Shown: one piece after another, positions 36,058 through 47,000 of the stretch
Layout: each line of letters begins with the position of its first letter
How positions within the stretch are numbered: position 1 is the stretch's first letter
From: Centaurea solstitialis
Lineage: Eukaryota; Streptophyta; Magnoliopsida; Asterales; Asteraceae
Direction of reading: 5' to 3'
Assembly: GCA_030169165.1 (NCBI GenBank)
Contig: CM058041.1
Coordinates: forward strand, 22,143,842-22,207,841
Length of the DNA stretch: 64,000 nucleotides
Made by a program: the position numbers and the translations under genes
The notes under the pieces: generated by a model
Seen by the model: only the letters and a program-made list of their open reading frames with translations
Told to the model about the DNA's origin: nothing
The model's database searches: none

Positions 36058-36279
36058 AATATAAGAAAGAACCATCCATTTGGAGACTTGTTGAGTTGAT
36101 ATTGGCTGAATGGCTTTATGTTGTTCTAGGAAGTACTCATGCTGCAATATTTGGTTATTTTAACCCTCTACTTGCTTATGTAATTGTGCTAATAGTGACG
36201 GCATATTATAGAAACAAAATTGAGACACACAACAACATAAACCAAAAATTCAAACAAAACACGTAGGTGAGGTGGTGCA

Positions 36280-37380
36280 ATGTTTTGACAGTGAGAATGT
36301 TGATGATTATATCGCATCATCGACAAGTTCTCGTAACTCGTAAGATAGTACAAGAGTTAAAAGTTTGTATATAACTGTTGATCCAGTCTTCCTAAGACCT
36401 TATGAAATATCAATGATCCTTTATCTTTCATCTCAGAATACTTAGCAAAATATAGATGCTTAGGGAACTACAGCGAGTCTGTTCGCTGAAGGTCCATACT
36501 GTTGAGCATGGTTCATAAATGATATCAGCGATAGCTTGTCACTGACTCCTTTCAGTAATAGCGATAGCTGATAACTGCTAATGTATTCTCTGAAGACAAA
36601 CAATCATGTCACTAGGAAAACCATCAGCACCATCTATTGATGTAAGTTGATGATAGAGTCAGCGATGCTAATGATCTGAAGTTGAAATCAGTGACAGCTA
36701 GCTGACTACACATACATGACGTTCAATGAAGACAAGTCACAGTGCCTCCCTGATCCTTCCCAAGTATCAGCGATTCTAAGGCCTCATCAGTGACTTGTTC
36801 TTTAAGAATATTTGTTTTGTCTTCTTGTCTAATATGCACAAAAAGGATTCGGTTTGCCTTTCTGACAAAAAGTACAAGAGGGATGTCTCTTTACTGTTCC
36901 CTCCTTACTTGTCAACCATAAGGCATCTATTTACCATATATTATGACTCTACCAACCATGAGCTTTATTTTATGGTACAATAGTACACCAAACCCCAATC
37001 TTTACATGACAAGTGTAAAGTTGGGTGTGACATGCATTTAATGCATGAGGTATAAATATGAACATAGTGTGTTCTTCAAACACTGAATCTTTGGTCCATG
37101 TTCAATACCCCTATTCTTTTTCTCTCTATCTTCTACCCTCTAATTCTTGCTTAGTGCATAAGCAAAGGTTGTGTGTCTTAAACTTAAAGATTGTTTTGGA
37201 TCTTGACAAAGTCTTGATCATTTTCAACAAACAATCTACTTCAGTTTCACACAAAGGCTCCATAGGAGTCGTGAACTGAATTAAGTGGAAGAAACTGTGT
37301 TGATTGTATTCAACCCCCCCCCCCCCCTTCTACAATACAATCTATCTTATTGGCCATCAATAGAGGACCAACAATAACAA
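36280..37380 (+). mobile_element. Possible Copia-type LTR remnant
   Basis: A GTATAAATATGAAC TATA-like motif (about 37050) is followed after about 250 bp by ATTCAACCCCCCCC and CTTCTACAATACAATC, then GGACCAACA. This arrangement resembles the promoter-to-end part of SIRE/Maximus-type Copia LTRs as I remember them. The 5' border and a TSD were not found; 36280 is only a guess. Confidence 0.3.
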
Positions 37381-38367
37381 ATGTTGTCGTAAAAAGAACT
37401 AATTTCTCGATTGCAAGATTAAATGGAATTTTGTTTTTGCCACATTGAATGTTGTTTTATAGTATACATATGTTTCAACTCCTTTGATCTAGAAGCAACG
37501 AGAAAAGAATTGAAGTTGTTTTATCGTGTCAAAAAGATATTCTCTTGAACAAAATTGAGACATCTTTCATTTGATTTATAAAACGAAAGTATCTTTGTTG
37601 AGTAGGTAAATATTTGTTAATGATGTTGTTAGAGCAATGCCATTAACTATTTTTCTCAGATTTAAGAAATATCGAAGTGTCTTGGCTAATGGAGGGAATT
37701 CAATTCCTTGTCCTGAATGGGAACAAAAAGAGGAACGATAAATTTCGCCATGTTTCCATCCTTAGTGCAACTAGTTGAATGGGTTTGGTCGGTGTAAAGT
37801 TGTTGTTGTGGGTGTTGAGGGGTTGGGGTTAACATCATATTATGGTGTAAAATAAAAGGGTAATTGAAAAGGTTAATCTATGTTAACCTTTTTGTGCTTT
37901 CTACCAACAAAAAGTCTATTCGAAAGGTTGACTAATTTAGATAAAGAGTCGAAAAGAAGGGACAAAAGTAGGTAACGATGGAATGGAAATAACAAATGAT
38001 AGTGATGGTTGCATAAAATGCATTAGATTATAATTTCATCTAATACTTATTTTTATTTTTACCTTACTTATGTTAGTGTAGATTATGGACTTTATTGGCT
38101 TACAAAAGTCAAAAAAAAAAATGAAAATTGTTAACTGTTATGTCAATTTTGATTCTGGCCTTTAAAATTTTTATTGTTAGAATAATCAACTTTAAGAAAA
38201 CATTTGAACACTTTTTTATAACAAAAAACTAACAATAAACTTAAAATTACTAAAGCATCTTTAACTTCAGTTATTTTGTTATAATTGATTATATCATGGA
38301 CGAAGCTTAAGAGGGGTATATGGTGGCACGTGCCAACGTATGATTTATCCAACAAAAAATAAAGAAA
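37381..38367. other. Intergenic DNA, nothing recognised
   Basis: AT-rich with no recognisable gene or element ends. Confidence 0.5.
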
Positions 38368-39328
38368 TTTAATTTTGTTAAGGTGCAACCGTATCATTTT
38401 GGAGGGTGTTATCGTATCATTTTCGAAACTAAAAAGAATGCATCTATAAACAAAAGTTATTTCCAAATCAACTGAAAAATTGAAACATTATTTTGAAATC
38501 AACCAAAAACTAAAAGTTATCTCAAAATCAACCAAAAAAACCAAAAATTTCTTTTGAAATCAATCAAAAACCCAAAAAATTCCCTCGATTCAATAAAAAA
38601 AACTTTAAAATCTCTCGAAATTAATCAGAAAATTGAAAAAAAAAAATCTATCGAAATCAACAAAATACTTAACTATATAGTATCACCATTTTAAAAATAT
38701 TTTAATTCCGTTCCTAAATTATTTAATTTAAAAAAAGTTTTGATTCTGTTCCTAAATTATTTAATTTTAATTTTAATAATTATTTGAAAATAAAACACTA
38801 TGTCCAGATACCTTGTTGTCATTATTAACCAAACTATTTGTAATAGTTTAATTTTGTTAAGGTGCAACCGTATCATTTTGGAGGGTGTTATTGTATCATT
38901 TTCAAAACTAAAAAGAATGCATCTATAAACAAAAGTTATTTTCAAATCAACTGAAAAACTGAAACATTATTTTGAAATCAACCAAAAACTAAAAGTTATC
39001 TCTAAATCAACCAAAAAAACCAAAAATTTCTTTTGAAATCAATCAAAAACCCAAAAAAATTCCCTCGATTCAATAAAAAAAAAACTTTAAAATCTCTCGA
39101 AATTAATCAGAAAATTGAAAAAAAAATCTATCGAAGTCAATAAAATACTTAACTATATAGTATCACCATTTTAAAAATATTTTAATTCCGTTCGTAAATT
39201 ATTTAATTTAAAAAAAGTTTTGATTCCGTTCCTAAATTATTTAATTTTAATTTTAATAATTATTTGAAAATAAGACACTATGTCCAAATACCTTGTTGTC
39301 ATTATTAACCAAAACTATTTGTAATAGT
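38368..39328. repeat. Tandem duplication, unit about 479 bp
   Basis: 38368-38846 and 38847-39328 are adjacent direct copies, nearly identical apart from a handful of substitutions and A-run indels. Both begin TTTAATTTTGTTAAGGTGCAACCG and end CTATTTGTAATAG. Near-repeats such as AAATCAACCAAAAA also recur inside each unit. No coding content. Confidence 0.92.
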
Positions 39329-39572
39329 TTGTCGTTTTTTTATTTAAATCAAATAATCTCATGCTTCTTAAAACAAATGGGTAGATCGATCTGTGAAGGC
39401 GGCCAACAGTTCCTGTATTAGTAGTGTAATGTGCTAAACTTTGATAATGTTTTTTCTTTTTATCTAATAATCCAAAACATTATTAAAAGAAGAACTTTGA
39501 TAATGTTTTATTGTTTTTAATTATTAGAAAATACAAATCATATTAACAAAAAGACAGTAAAAGAACCATAAA

Positions 39573-40042
39573 TGTCTGACGTAGTGGTAAGTTTTTAAAG
39601 AGTGGTAGCTCCCACTCGAGTTCAAATCCATGCGTCCGCAATTGGTGGCCACTGAGTATTAATTCAAGAGGAGCATGTCTTAGCTATCGACAGGGCCGGT
39701 CCTGAGATTTCGGATGCCCATGGCGAAATCTCAAAAGAATGCCCCTTTAGTATGCAAACAAAAAACCAAACAACAATTTAAAGGGGTTTGTAGCCAACTC
39801 AAGCTAGGCCGAGATTGATTTGGTATCCATATATAAAGCGATCATAACTCACAACTGTAGTAAAATTAGGTCCAAAAGCATTGAACCTATTAATGAATAC
39901 TTGTGCTTGTAAAAGTGATGCCCTTAGACTAGATGATGCCCTGGGCCACCGCCCCTTTGGCCTATGCCCAGGGCCACCCCTGGCTATCGATAAAAATTGC
40001 TAAGGATGTAGTCTGGGCAAAGCCCCGATGATCCTTCTAAAA
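39573..40042 (+). mobile_element. tRNA-derived SINE split by a hAT MITE
   Basis: The head has an A-box-like GACGTAGTGGTAAG (39578 onward) and a B-box GAGTTCAAATCC (about 39619). The body reads to TTAGCTATCGA (39690) and resumes at 39983 with the same octamer, then ends near ...GTAGTCTGGGCAAAGCC...CCTTCTAAA. Outer flanks AAGAACCATAAA and AAGTACCATAAA form a 12-bp TSD with one mismatch. Confidence 0.8.
39691..39982. mobile_element. hAT MITE inserted in the SINE, 8-bp TSD
   Basis: The ends CAGGGCCGGTCCTGAG and CAGGGCCACCCCTG are imperfect TIRs (both CAGGG at the outer end). The perfect octamer GCTATCGA lies on both sides (39683-39690; 39983-39990). Length 292 bp, non-coding. Confidence 0.9.
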
Positions 40043-40054
40043 TAAGTACCATAA

Positions 40055-41040
40055 AAGATCTTTTTAAAATAGTGAAATGACTGAAACTTACCGGATAATC
40101 GTATGGATCCTCTAATTCATCTTAAAGATAAATACGTCTGACTAAAAGATTGAGTCCTTTGTTGATTATGTAAGTTACTTGAATATATTTAATCACTAGA
40201 GTTAAGATCAAACGAGAACAACATCTATTATAAAAGTATGGGCCCAACATAATTTAATGCATATTGTGGAATGTGTCACCATTTCGTTCCTCCGTTGCAG
40301 TGTAAAAAATTACAGGGTTGTAAAAGATGTCATCGTATCAATTTGTTATTCGTCATATATATTTTGAAACTGCAATAAGCACATAAAATCTTCTTTGAAG
40401 AGTTGGTTAGTTTATTAGTTTTTAAAATTGAGATTTTAGATTCAAGTCCTACTAGAGTCATTTTTTTTTTATATTTTAGCTTTCAATTTTGAATTTATTG
40501 TGTGTATAATTTTTTCTTTACAAGTATCATTCAAACTTGAGAGCCTACATTGGAAATCCAATGAACCGATCACCAGACCAATATTGATTTTATGAAAAAT
40601 ATCTCTCTGTATGTTTCTTATATTCAAATGGTACCACAATTTAAAAAAAATTCTAGGTCAACCCTGTTCAAAAATTCTAGGTTCGTCCCTATTTATATAT
40701 GATTCATGTACAAAATTATATATGATTTACTTGACTTTGCAAGTAGCACTTGCATTTAAAGTCGTTCTCATTGCTTTTTCAAATGTAAATCCAAAATCAT
40801 ATACGATTTTATTATTCTCATGTTCTTTTTTTAAACATAAAATGTTCTTATTTAAACCTGATTCACAATCACGTAAATAAATATTTCTTTCCTTTTTCAC
40901 AATCATGCTTCGATGCGTAAATAGTTACATGTTGAGTCAAATATCGTAATTAACGACTAGTAGCCAGCCAGTCACACATATCTACAAGATAGAAAGAAAA
41001 AAAAAACTAAAGGGTACTTCCGTCATTTCGCTCCAACCTT
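40055..41040. other. Upstream region of the beta-xylosidase gene
   Basis: No element borders found. 40262-40390 (GTGTCACCATTTCGTTCCTCCG to TATTTTGAAACTGCAATAAG) resembles 26-135 of this window (GTGTCACCATTTCATTC... TATTTTGAAACTGCAATAAG), a dispersed repeat with about 40 kb between copies. Confidence 0.6.
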
Positions 41041-41044
41041 TCTC

Positions 41045-41053
41045 TTTATATCT
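41045..41053 (+). promoter_or_regulatory. Candidate TATA box of the beta-xylosidase gene
   Basis: TTTATATCT about 50 bases before the ATG, followed by a CT-rich leader typical of plant 5' UTRs. Position and sequence only. Confidence 0.4.
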
Positions 41054-41097
41054 CCCTCTCCTCCTTTCACCAATTGGTTGTGCTTTCAAAACACACA

Positions 41098-44023
41098 ATG
41101 AAACTCAACAGTAGTATCCAGCTACTAGTGCTATGTCTCACACTCTCAATACTTGCACTAGCTGAGTCAACTCAGCCACCCTTCGCCTGTGACTCGTCCA
41201 ACTCGGCCACCAAATCCCTCCCATTTTGCAAACCCACACTCCCCATCCATGCCCGAGTCACCGACCTCGTCTCCCGACTCACCCTCGACGAGAAGATCTC
41301 GCAGCTCGTAAACACCGCGCCGGGGATCCCGCGACTCGGGATCCCCGCCTACGAGTGGTGGTCGGAGGCGTTGCACGGCGTCTCGAACTCCGGATACGGA
41401 ATCTTCTTCAATGGCACCATCAAGTCCGCCACCAGCTTCCCGCAAGTTATCCTCACGGCTGCCTCTTTTGATGCCAGATTGTGGTACCGAATCGGCCAGG
41501 TGAACCACCGAGTTAACTCAGTTTCGATTTTGTTAAAATGCATTATTTTTAGTATTATCATATGGGTTATGGGTACAACGATTTGCTTTATTATACTTTT
41601 TTGGTTTATAATTAATCCGACTAGTTTATATAAAATAAAGAAATATTCTATCCAATTCGGAAATATTTCATTATATCTAGCTTCTTTTGGATTAAAATAT
41701 TATTTATTTCTTAATATTAAAATGAAAACTCATTTTTTGTTGTGAACGTTGTAACTGTCGAAAACATGTCGCATGACATAGTTTGAATAATACAAGTTAT
41801 TTAGATTAAATAATACAAAATACTGAGTGTTGTATTATTCAGGCTGAAAGTTGATTAATTTTATCCAAATTAAATATAAGTCGAACATGACATGTGTCGT
41901 TCTCAACTGTTCTCATGTTCACAGTTAAATTTAGGCTTTCATTTGAATCTGAATATCATGCATTATATAAACAAAATCAATAGTTAAAATTAGGTTTGTG
42001 AGTTTTAATACTTCCTATATATATATATGTATTTAATAATAAAAAATATATTATATCCATTAGAAACATCACTATTCTAGCTTCTTTTGGATTAGAATAC
42101 TATTTCTTAGCGTTAAAAGTATACTTTTAATTTTATTTTAGTCATTTGGATAATAATTAATCATTTTTCTTAAAATACGTGTAAAGTAGAAAAATACTTT
42201 GTCTTTTATAGAAAGAAGAGAGTATAATTTTCTTTATATAAATAGTTAAATTTATTTTAAAAAATTACAACATGTCACTTGTATTAAAGTTATTTAGGTA
42301 TTGATTTAATTTTAAATGATTTATGTGTTTTAAAATGTACCATTTAGGTTGGGTGATGGAATATGTTATAATACTATGCCAATTTCAAGAATATTTGACA
42401 GTCATTCAAGATTTGTTGTCAATTTAAGTAAAAAATTTACTTATTTGTCCTTGTTGTCGTTTAAATTTTTCTAGAAAGACAATTTATGGTTTCCAACATT
42501 AGCCAGTAGTATGCCTTGTAAAGATTAGGTAGTATGCCTTGGTCCAAAAATGCTGTAATGCTTAGACCGACAAAATTCAATAAAGATATTTGACTCGTAA
42601 GTCTTGACCAATTAACAATCCATGAATTAAGTGTAGCATTTGTTGACCTATAAATTAAGTGATTATTTGTAATAGATAAACTAGTCGTTGACTAAAAAGT
42701 TAAACATGCCCATAAAAACATATTGAAAAATTAATTAGTTCTACTGTATAAAGGGTATAATCGGAAAAAATGTAAAAAATAGTTTGAACTTATTAAAAAT
42801 TAACTAAAGTAGCTTTTCAAAAGTATAACTTACAAATCAATTTATGATAGATTTTATTTACATAGCTTATGGTTACCAAACATTGTTGAAATAAATGTGT
42901 TTAATTTGGTTTAATTTTGTTGTATTTTTACTAATAAAATTATCATATTTGCAACTAGGCAATTGGATTGGAGGCAAGGGCAGTTTATAATGAAGGGCAA
43001 GCCAAAGGAATGACATTTTGGGCACCCAATATCAATGTGTTTAGGGACCCAAGGTGGGGTAGAGGGCAAGAGACACCTGGTGAAGACCCATTGGTCAGTG
43101 GCAAATATGCAATTTCTTATGTTAGAGGGGTCCAAGGTGACAAATTTGAAGGTGGAGGGATCAAAGATGGACATCTTCAAGCTTCTGCTTGTTGCAAACA
43201 TTTCACTGCTTATGATTTGGACCACTGGAAAGGTGTTGATAGATTTGGTTATGATGCTAAGGTCAGTCTATTTTCACTTTACCCCTTATACTTTTGCTCG
43301 TGTCCACCTTCACCCCCTTTAGTTTCATTCTATGTGCTTTCACTTGCTAACTTTATAGAGAAATCCTGAAATCGTGTTATGCTAACTTGTATCTTCCACG
43401 TAGAAGTTGTACGTTTCTATGCGTTTGAACTTGTTATGTTGATGAAAACTTAAAACATTTAACAATGCCGTAAAACTGTAACTTGAACGTTATGAGAATA
43501 CTAAAAGTTTGTTTAACTGTTAATTTGGATCTAATAAAGATCATTAATTGAGATACATATAAATTTTGTTGGAACATTTGGAATTATTAGAAAAGTTTAT
43601 TTTAAATTATAGAAACATATTAATTAAAGAACTACTAAGACAAACATAAGAATATTTAAATTCAAAGATAATACAAAAGTTGTCGTTTTTAAGAAATGAT
43701 TCTTTGTTCTTAAGATTTGTGCCTGGAAATTCTATTATAATTTTCTATGTTTGGTATTTTAATGATTGATGCTTCATTCTGGAATTAGGGCTTTTGCCAT
43801 GTTTTGGGATGTTTGTTTGTTTCTTTTAGATATAAAATAACACCATCAATAGCCTTTTAAAAAGGTAAATTAATAATACAAGTATTTAAATAAAAATCAT
43901 AAATATTTCAAATTTTAAAAATCAATTTTATCATAAATTTATAATATATATATATATCATGCACTTTAATCATTCATAATATTTAAATAATTCATTTTTA
44001 AAAATCAAATTTATCATAAATTT

Positions 44024-44061
<38 letters not shown>

Positions 44062-47000
44062 TGAAAGTTCAAATGTGAACTCATCTTTCATTGTGAATGT
44101 GAGAACCAACAAAATTGCATCACGTGCCAATCTTAATCTGCACCTAAGCTTTATTCAGTATGAATATCACGTAAAGTGAATAAAGTTTTTATTCAGACTG
44201 AATAAGCTTTTATTCAGTCTGAATAAAGCATAAATATTCAAACTGAATATTGCAACATGACGCAATACTAATGGTCCTTATGTTCACAATGGAAGATGGG
44301 TTCACATTTAAACTTGACCCTATATATATAATAGTAATATATACCATGCACATTAATCATTCATAACATTTAAATAATTCATAAATAAATGATTTTATAT
44401 TTTAAAAATATTTACAAGTCTTAAATGAACCTGACCCACATATAATGAGGAAAATAAATATATGAGAACTACAAAACTATTGAGAATCATGAACCAATCA
44501 TCAATCATGCAAATAGTTCTAGGAGGGAGTTCGGTTCATGGAATTTGAAAGAATAAGAATGGGTTCATGATTCATGTAAATTCCTTTGACCAACTTTCAA
44601 ATCCTATTTTTGGTTCTAGTAATGAAAATGTAGGAATCATCTAAATTGCATTCAATCCCACAAATTAATGAACTCATAATTCATTGGGATAAATGAAGGA
44701 ATCTACTTCCACCATACCTGACGATCATGCCACTACTGGCATCGCTACACCGACCACCCTACCCCACCAACCACCATGTTACTGTTGTCGTTATCACACA
44801 CCCACCTCTGAGCACTGATATGACACTGCCACTAATGTCTTTGTTAGAATTGCCACTCGACCACCATACCACCAGTCTTGCCATCTAAGCTACCATTCCA
44901 CGCTCCTTCCAAACAAAGATAGAGATTCCAATTCTTTTGTTAGACTCCATTCCAATTTCTATTAGTCAAAGGTATCATCACAAGAAAGAAACATTGTTTG
45001 TCTCACTATAAACAATATAAGTGAAACTGCTTCTCACAAGTCACAATTCTCAACGTTTTTCTGATTCTCAATTAGTATGCATGTAGACATTATTTAGCTA
45101 GAAAAAGCGTTACATCATTTTATTAATCTTGTATAAAAATGTAAATCTAGGTCACGAAACAGGATCTAGCGGACACATATCAACCACCATTCCATAATTG
45201 CATACAACATGCCCAAGCAAGTGGAATCATGTGCGCCTATAATCGTGTGAATGGAGTCCCGAATTGTGCTGATTACGATCTCTTAACCAACATTGCTCGA
45301 AAGCAATGGGGTTTTCAAGGGTATAAAAACCCTTAATTTCTATTTCATGAAAACTCCAATAGAGGGCATAATCTGATAATTATTCACAAACCCAATAAAT
45401 CGTACAAACTTACAAATCGGTTTCAAAGTGTTGTTTAACATGTGAAACAACATGCAAAATACAATGTCTATACATTGTTGTTTCATATGTGCAACGTTTA
45501 GTACTACTTTATGTGTGAAACGTTTCATATATAAAACAACAATGTATAAACACTTATTTTCTTACGCGTTGTTTCATATATAAAAAACACATAAAATATA
45601 TGATTTATAAGTTTGTACACATTACAGGCCGGATTTCTAAAGAAAGATACTCAACTCCAATATTAGGCTTTGGACACATTGTTAGATTGATTAAAATCGA
45701 TTTTGGTTTCGAAAATTTTCATACTAAAATTACCATTTTGCCCCTTGCCATTTTTACAAGTACTTTTGTTTTTTTATCAAATAGCATTTTGAATATTCAA
45801 CACGGTTACAATTTACTTAAGTGTTTTTTTCCTTCTTATTTTTTATATAATTCCAAGATGGGGGCATTTTGGTAACTTCACATCTTTGTTCAGGTACATC
45901 ACTTCAGATTGTGATGCAGTATCCATCATTTATGATGTTCATAAGTATGCAAAAACACCAGAAGATGCTGTTGCTGAAGTGCTTAAAGCAGGTATTTCTT
46001 TTGACCACTTTTACTTTAAGCCCTTTAATTATATTATTAAACAAAATGGCCCCTCTTTTGAACATACTTTTACATTTAAGGTATAATTTTTAACTTATAA
46101 CAGTAACTTTTTCATCTATCATTTTATATGTACAAATAAACCAAACAAACCCAGTATATCTCACCCAGAGGTTGAATTAGGGGATATACTTAAACTCACG
46201 AAGACCTTTTACATGTACAAGTGCCATGCCTTTATAACTGCAAGATTTTCTTTTCTAAAACGTCTAAGAAAATTACAACACCTTAAAGGGTAGGGTACAA
46301 AGGTCCACTATAAGAACAAAATACCTGGTCTTTTTCACTAACATCGCCGGATACAATAGCATTTTTCAACTTATGAACCTTTGATATTTCTTAATCTCAT
46401 GTCTTCACATAAATTGCACTTTAGAAGAGAATTGATCTGGTGCATCTTATTTTAATATGCATCGAATGATTGATAACCACTTCTCACGTTAACCCCGGCT
46501 TTTATTTCCGGTGAGAGGAAAGTTCAAATGTGAACCACATTTTGGTTGTGAACGTGAGGACAGCCGAGAGCGCGACACGTGGAGGCTTTGAGTGTGGTCC
46601 CCTTCTTTAATTCAATGCCCTCCCATGAATCGCGCCTAGTCATCCGCCGTGGATCTAACGTGGCGCCTAGTCATCCGCCACGTGTCGCGCTCTCGGTTGT
46701 CCTCACGTTCACAACCAAAAAGTGGTTCACATTTGAACCCACCCCTAACACATGATACATTAATTCCCAAATATTACGATTCAGACAGTTTCTGCAATTG
46801 ATTGGGCGAAATTATGGAGCATGTTGGCATGTTAGTTGTTTGGTCCACCTGCTGAGCATGGCTGAACTAAAGTCAATATAGTAGTAGACATTTGGTCCAT
46901 ACACGTGAACCTTTCTTTTGGATTTTTTTTGAATCACCATGTGTATCCCTCTAATGGGTAAATGGATGGAGAGAGGATAATACATTTATTAAAAATAAAA

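Larger units (their letters stand above)
24420..36212 (+). pseudogene. ABCB6/ABCB20-like ABC transporter pseudogene, split by nested TEs
   Basis: Fragments of a B-family full-size ABC transporter lie in the right order on the plus strand. 24420-24887: N-terminus (MMVSRGLFGWS, then after a 1-base deletion PPHVQPLAPVS...) and the first membrane segments to QTAVI. 33896-34640: SRYVQVLLNQDMSFFDT onward, rest of TMD1 (MATFFSVLTIGF, AEQAVSYVRT, LVQGLGLGFTYGLA). 34640-35380: first nucleotide-binding domain. 35380-36212: linker, then a TMD2 start (AEWLYVVLGSTHAAIFGYFN) ending at VTAYYR. It is dead: Walker A is GRNGSGKRR instead of GSGKSS, the Walker B region reads LLLDKVT with Lys for the usual Glu, and there are in-frame stops in the NBD plus several frameshifts. 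TMD1 lacks about 25-30 codons after FFDT. A hAT-type element separates the first two parts and a SINE interrupts the linker. Family identity rests on remembered ABCB6/20 sequence. TMD2 and NBD2 are absent. Confidence 0.9.

Noticed and set aside
41167..41561. Minus-strand open frames over BXL exon 1
   Set aside because: Shadows of the real exon in GC-rich coding sequence.
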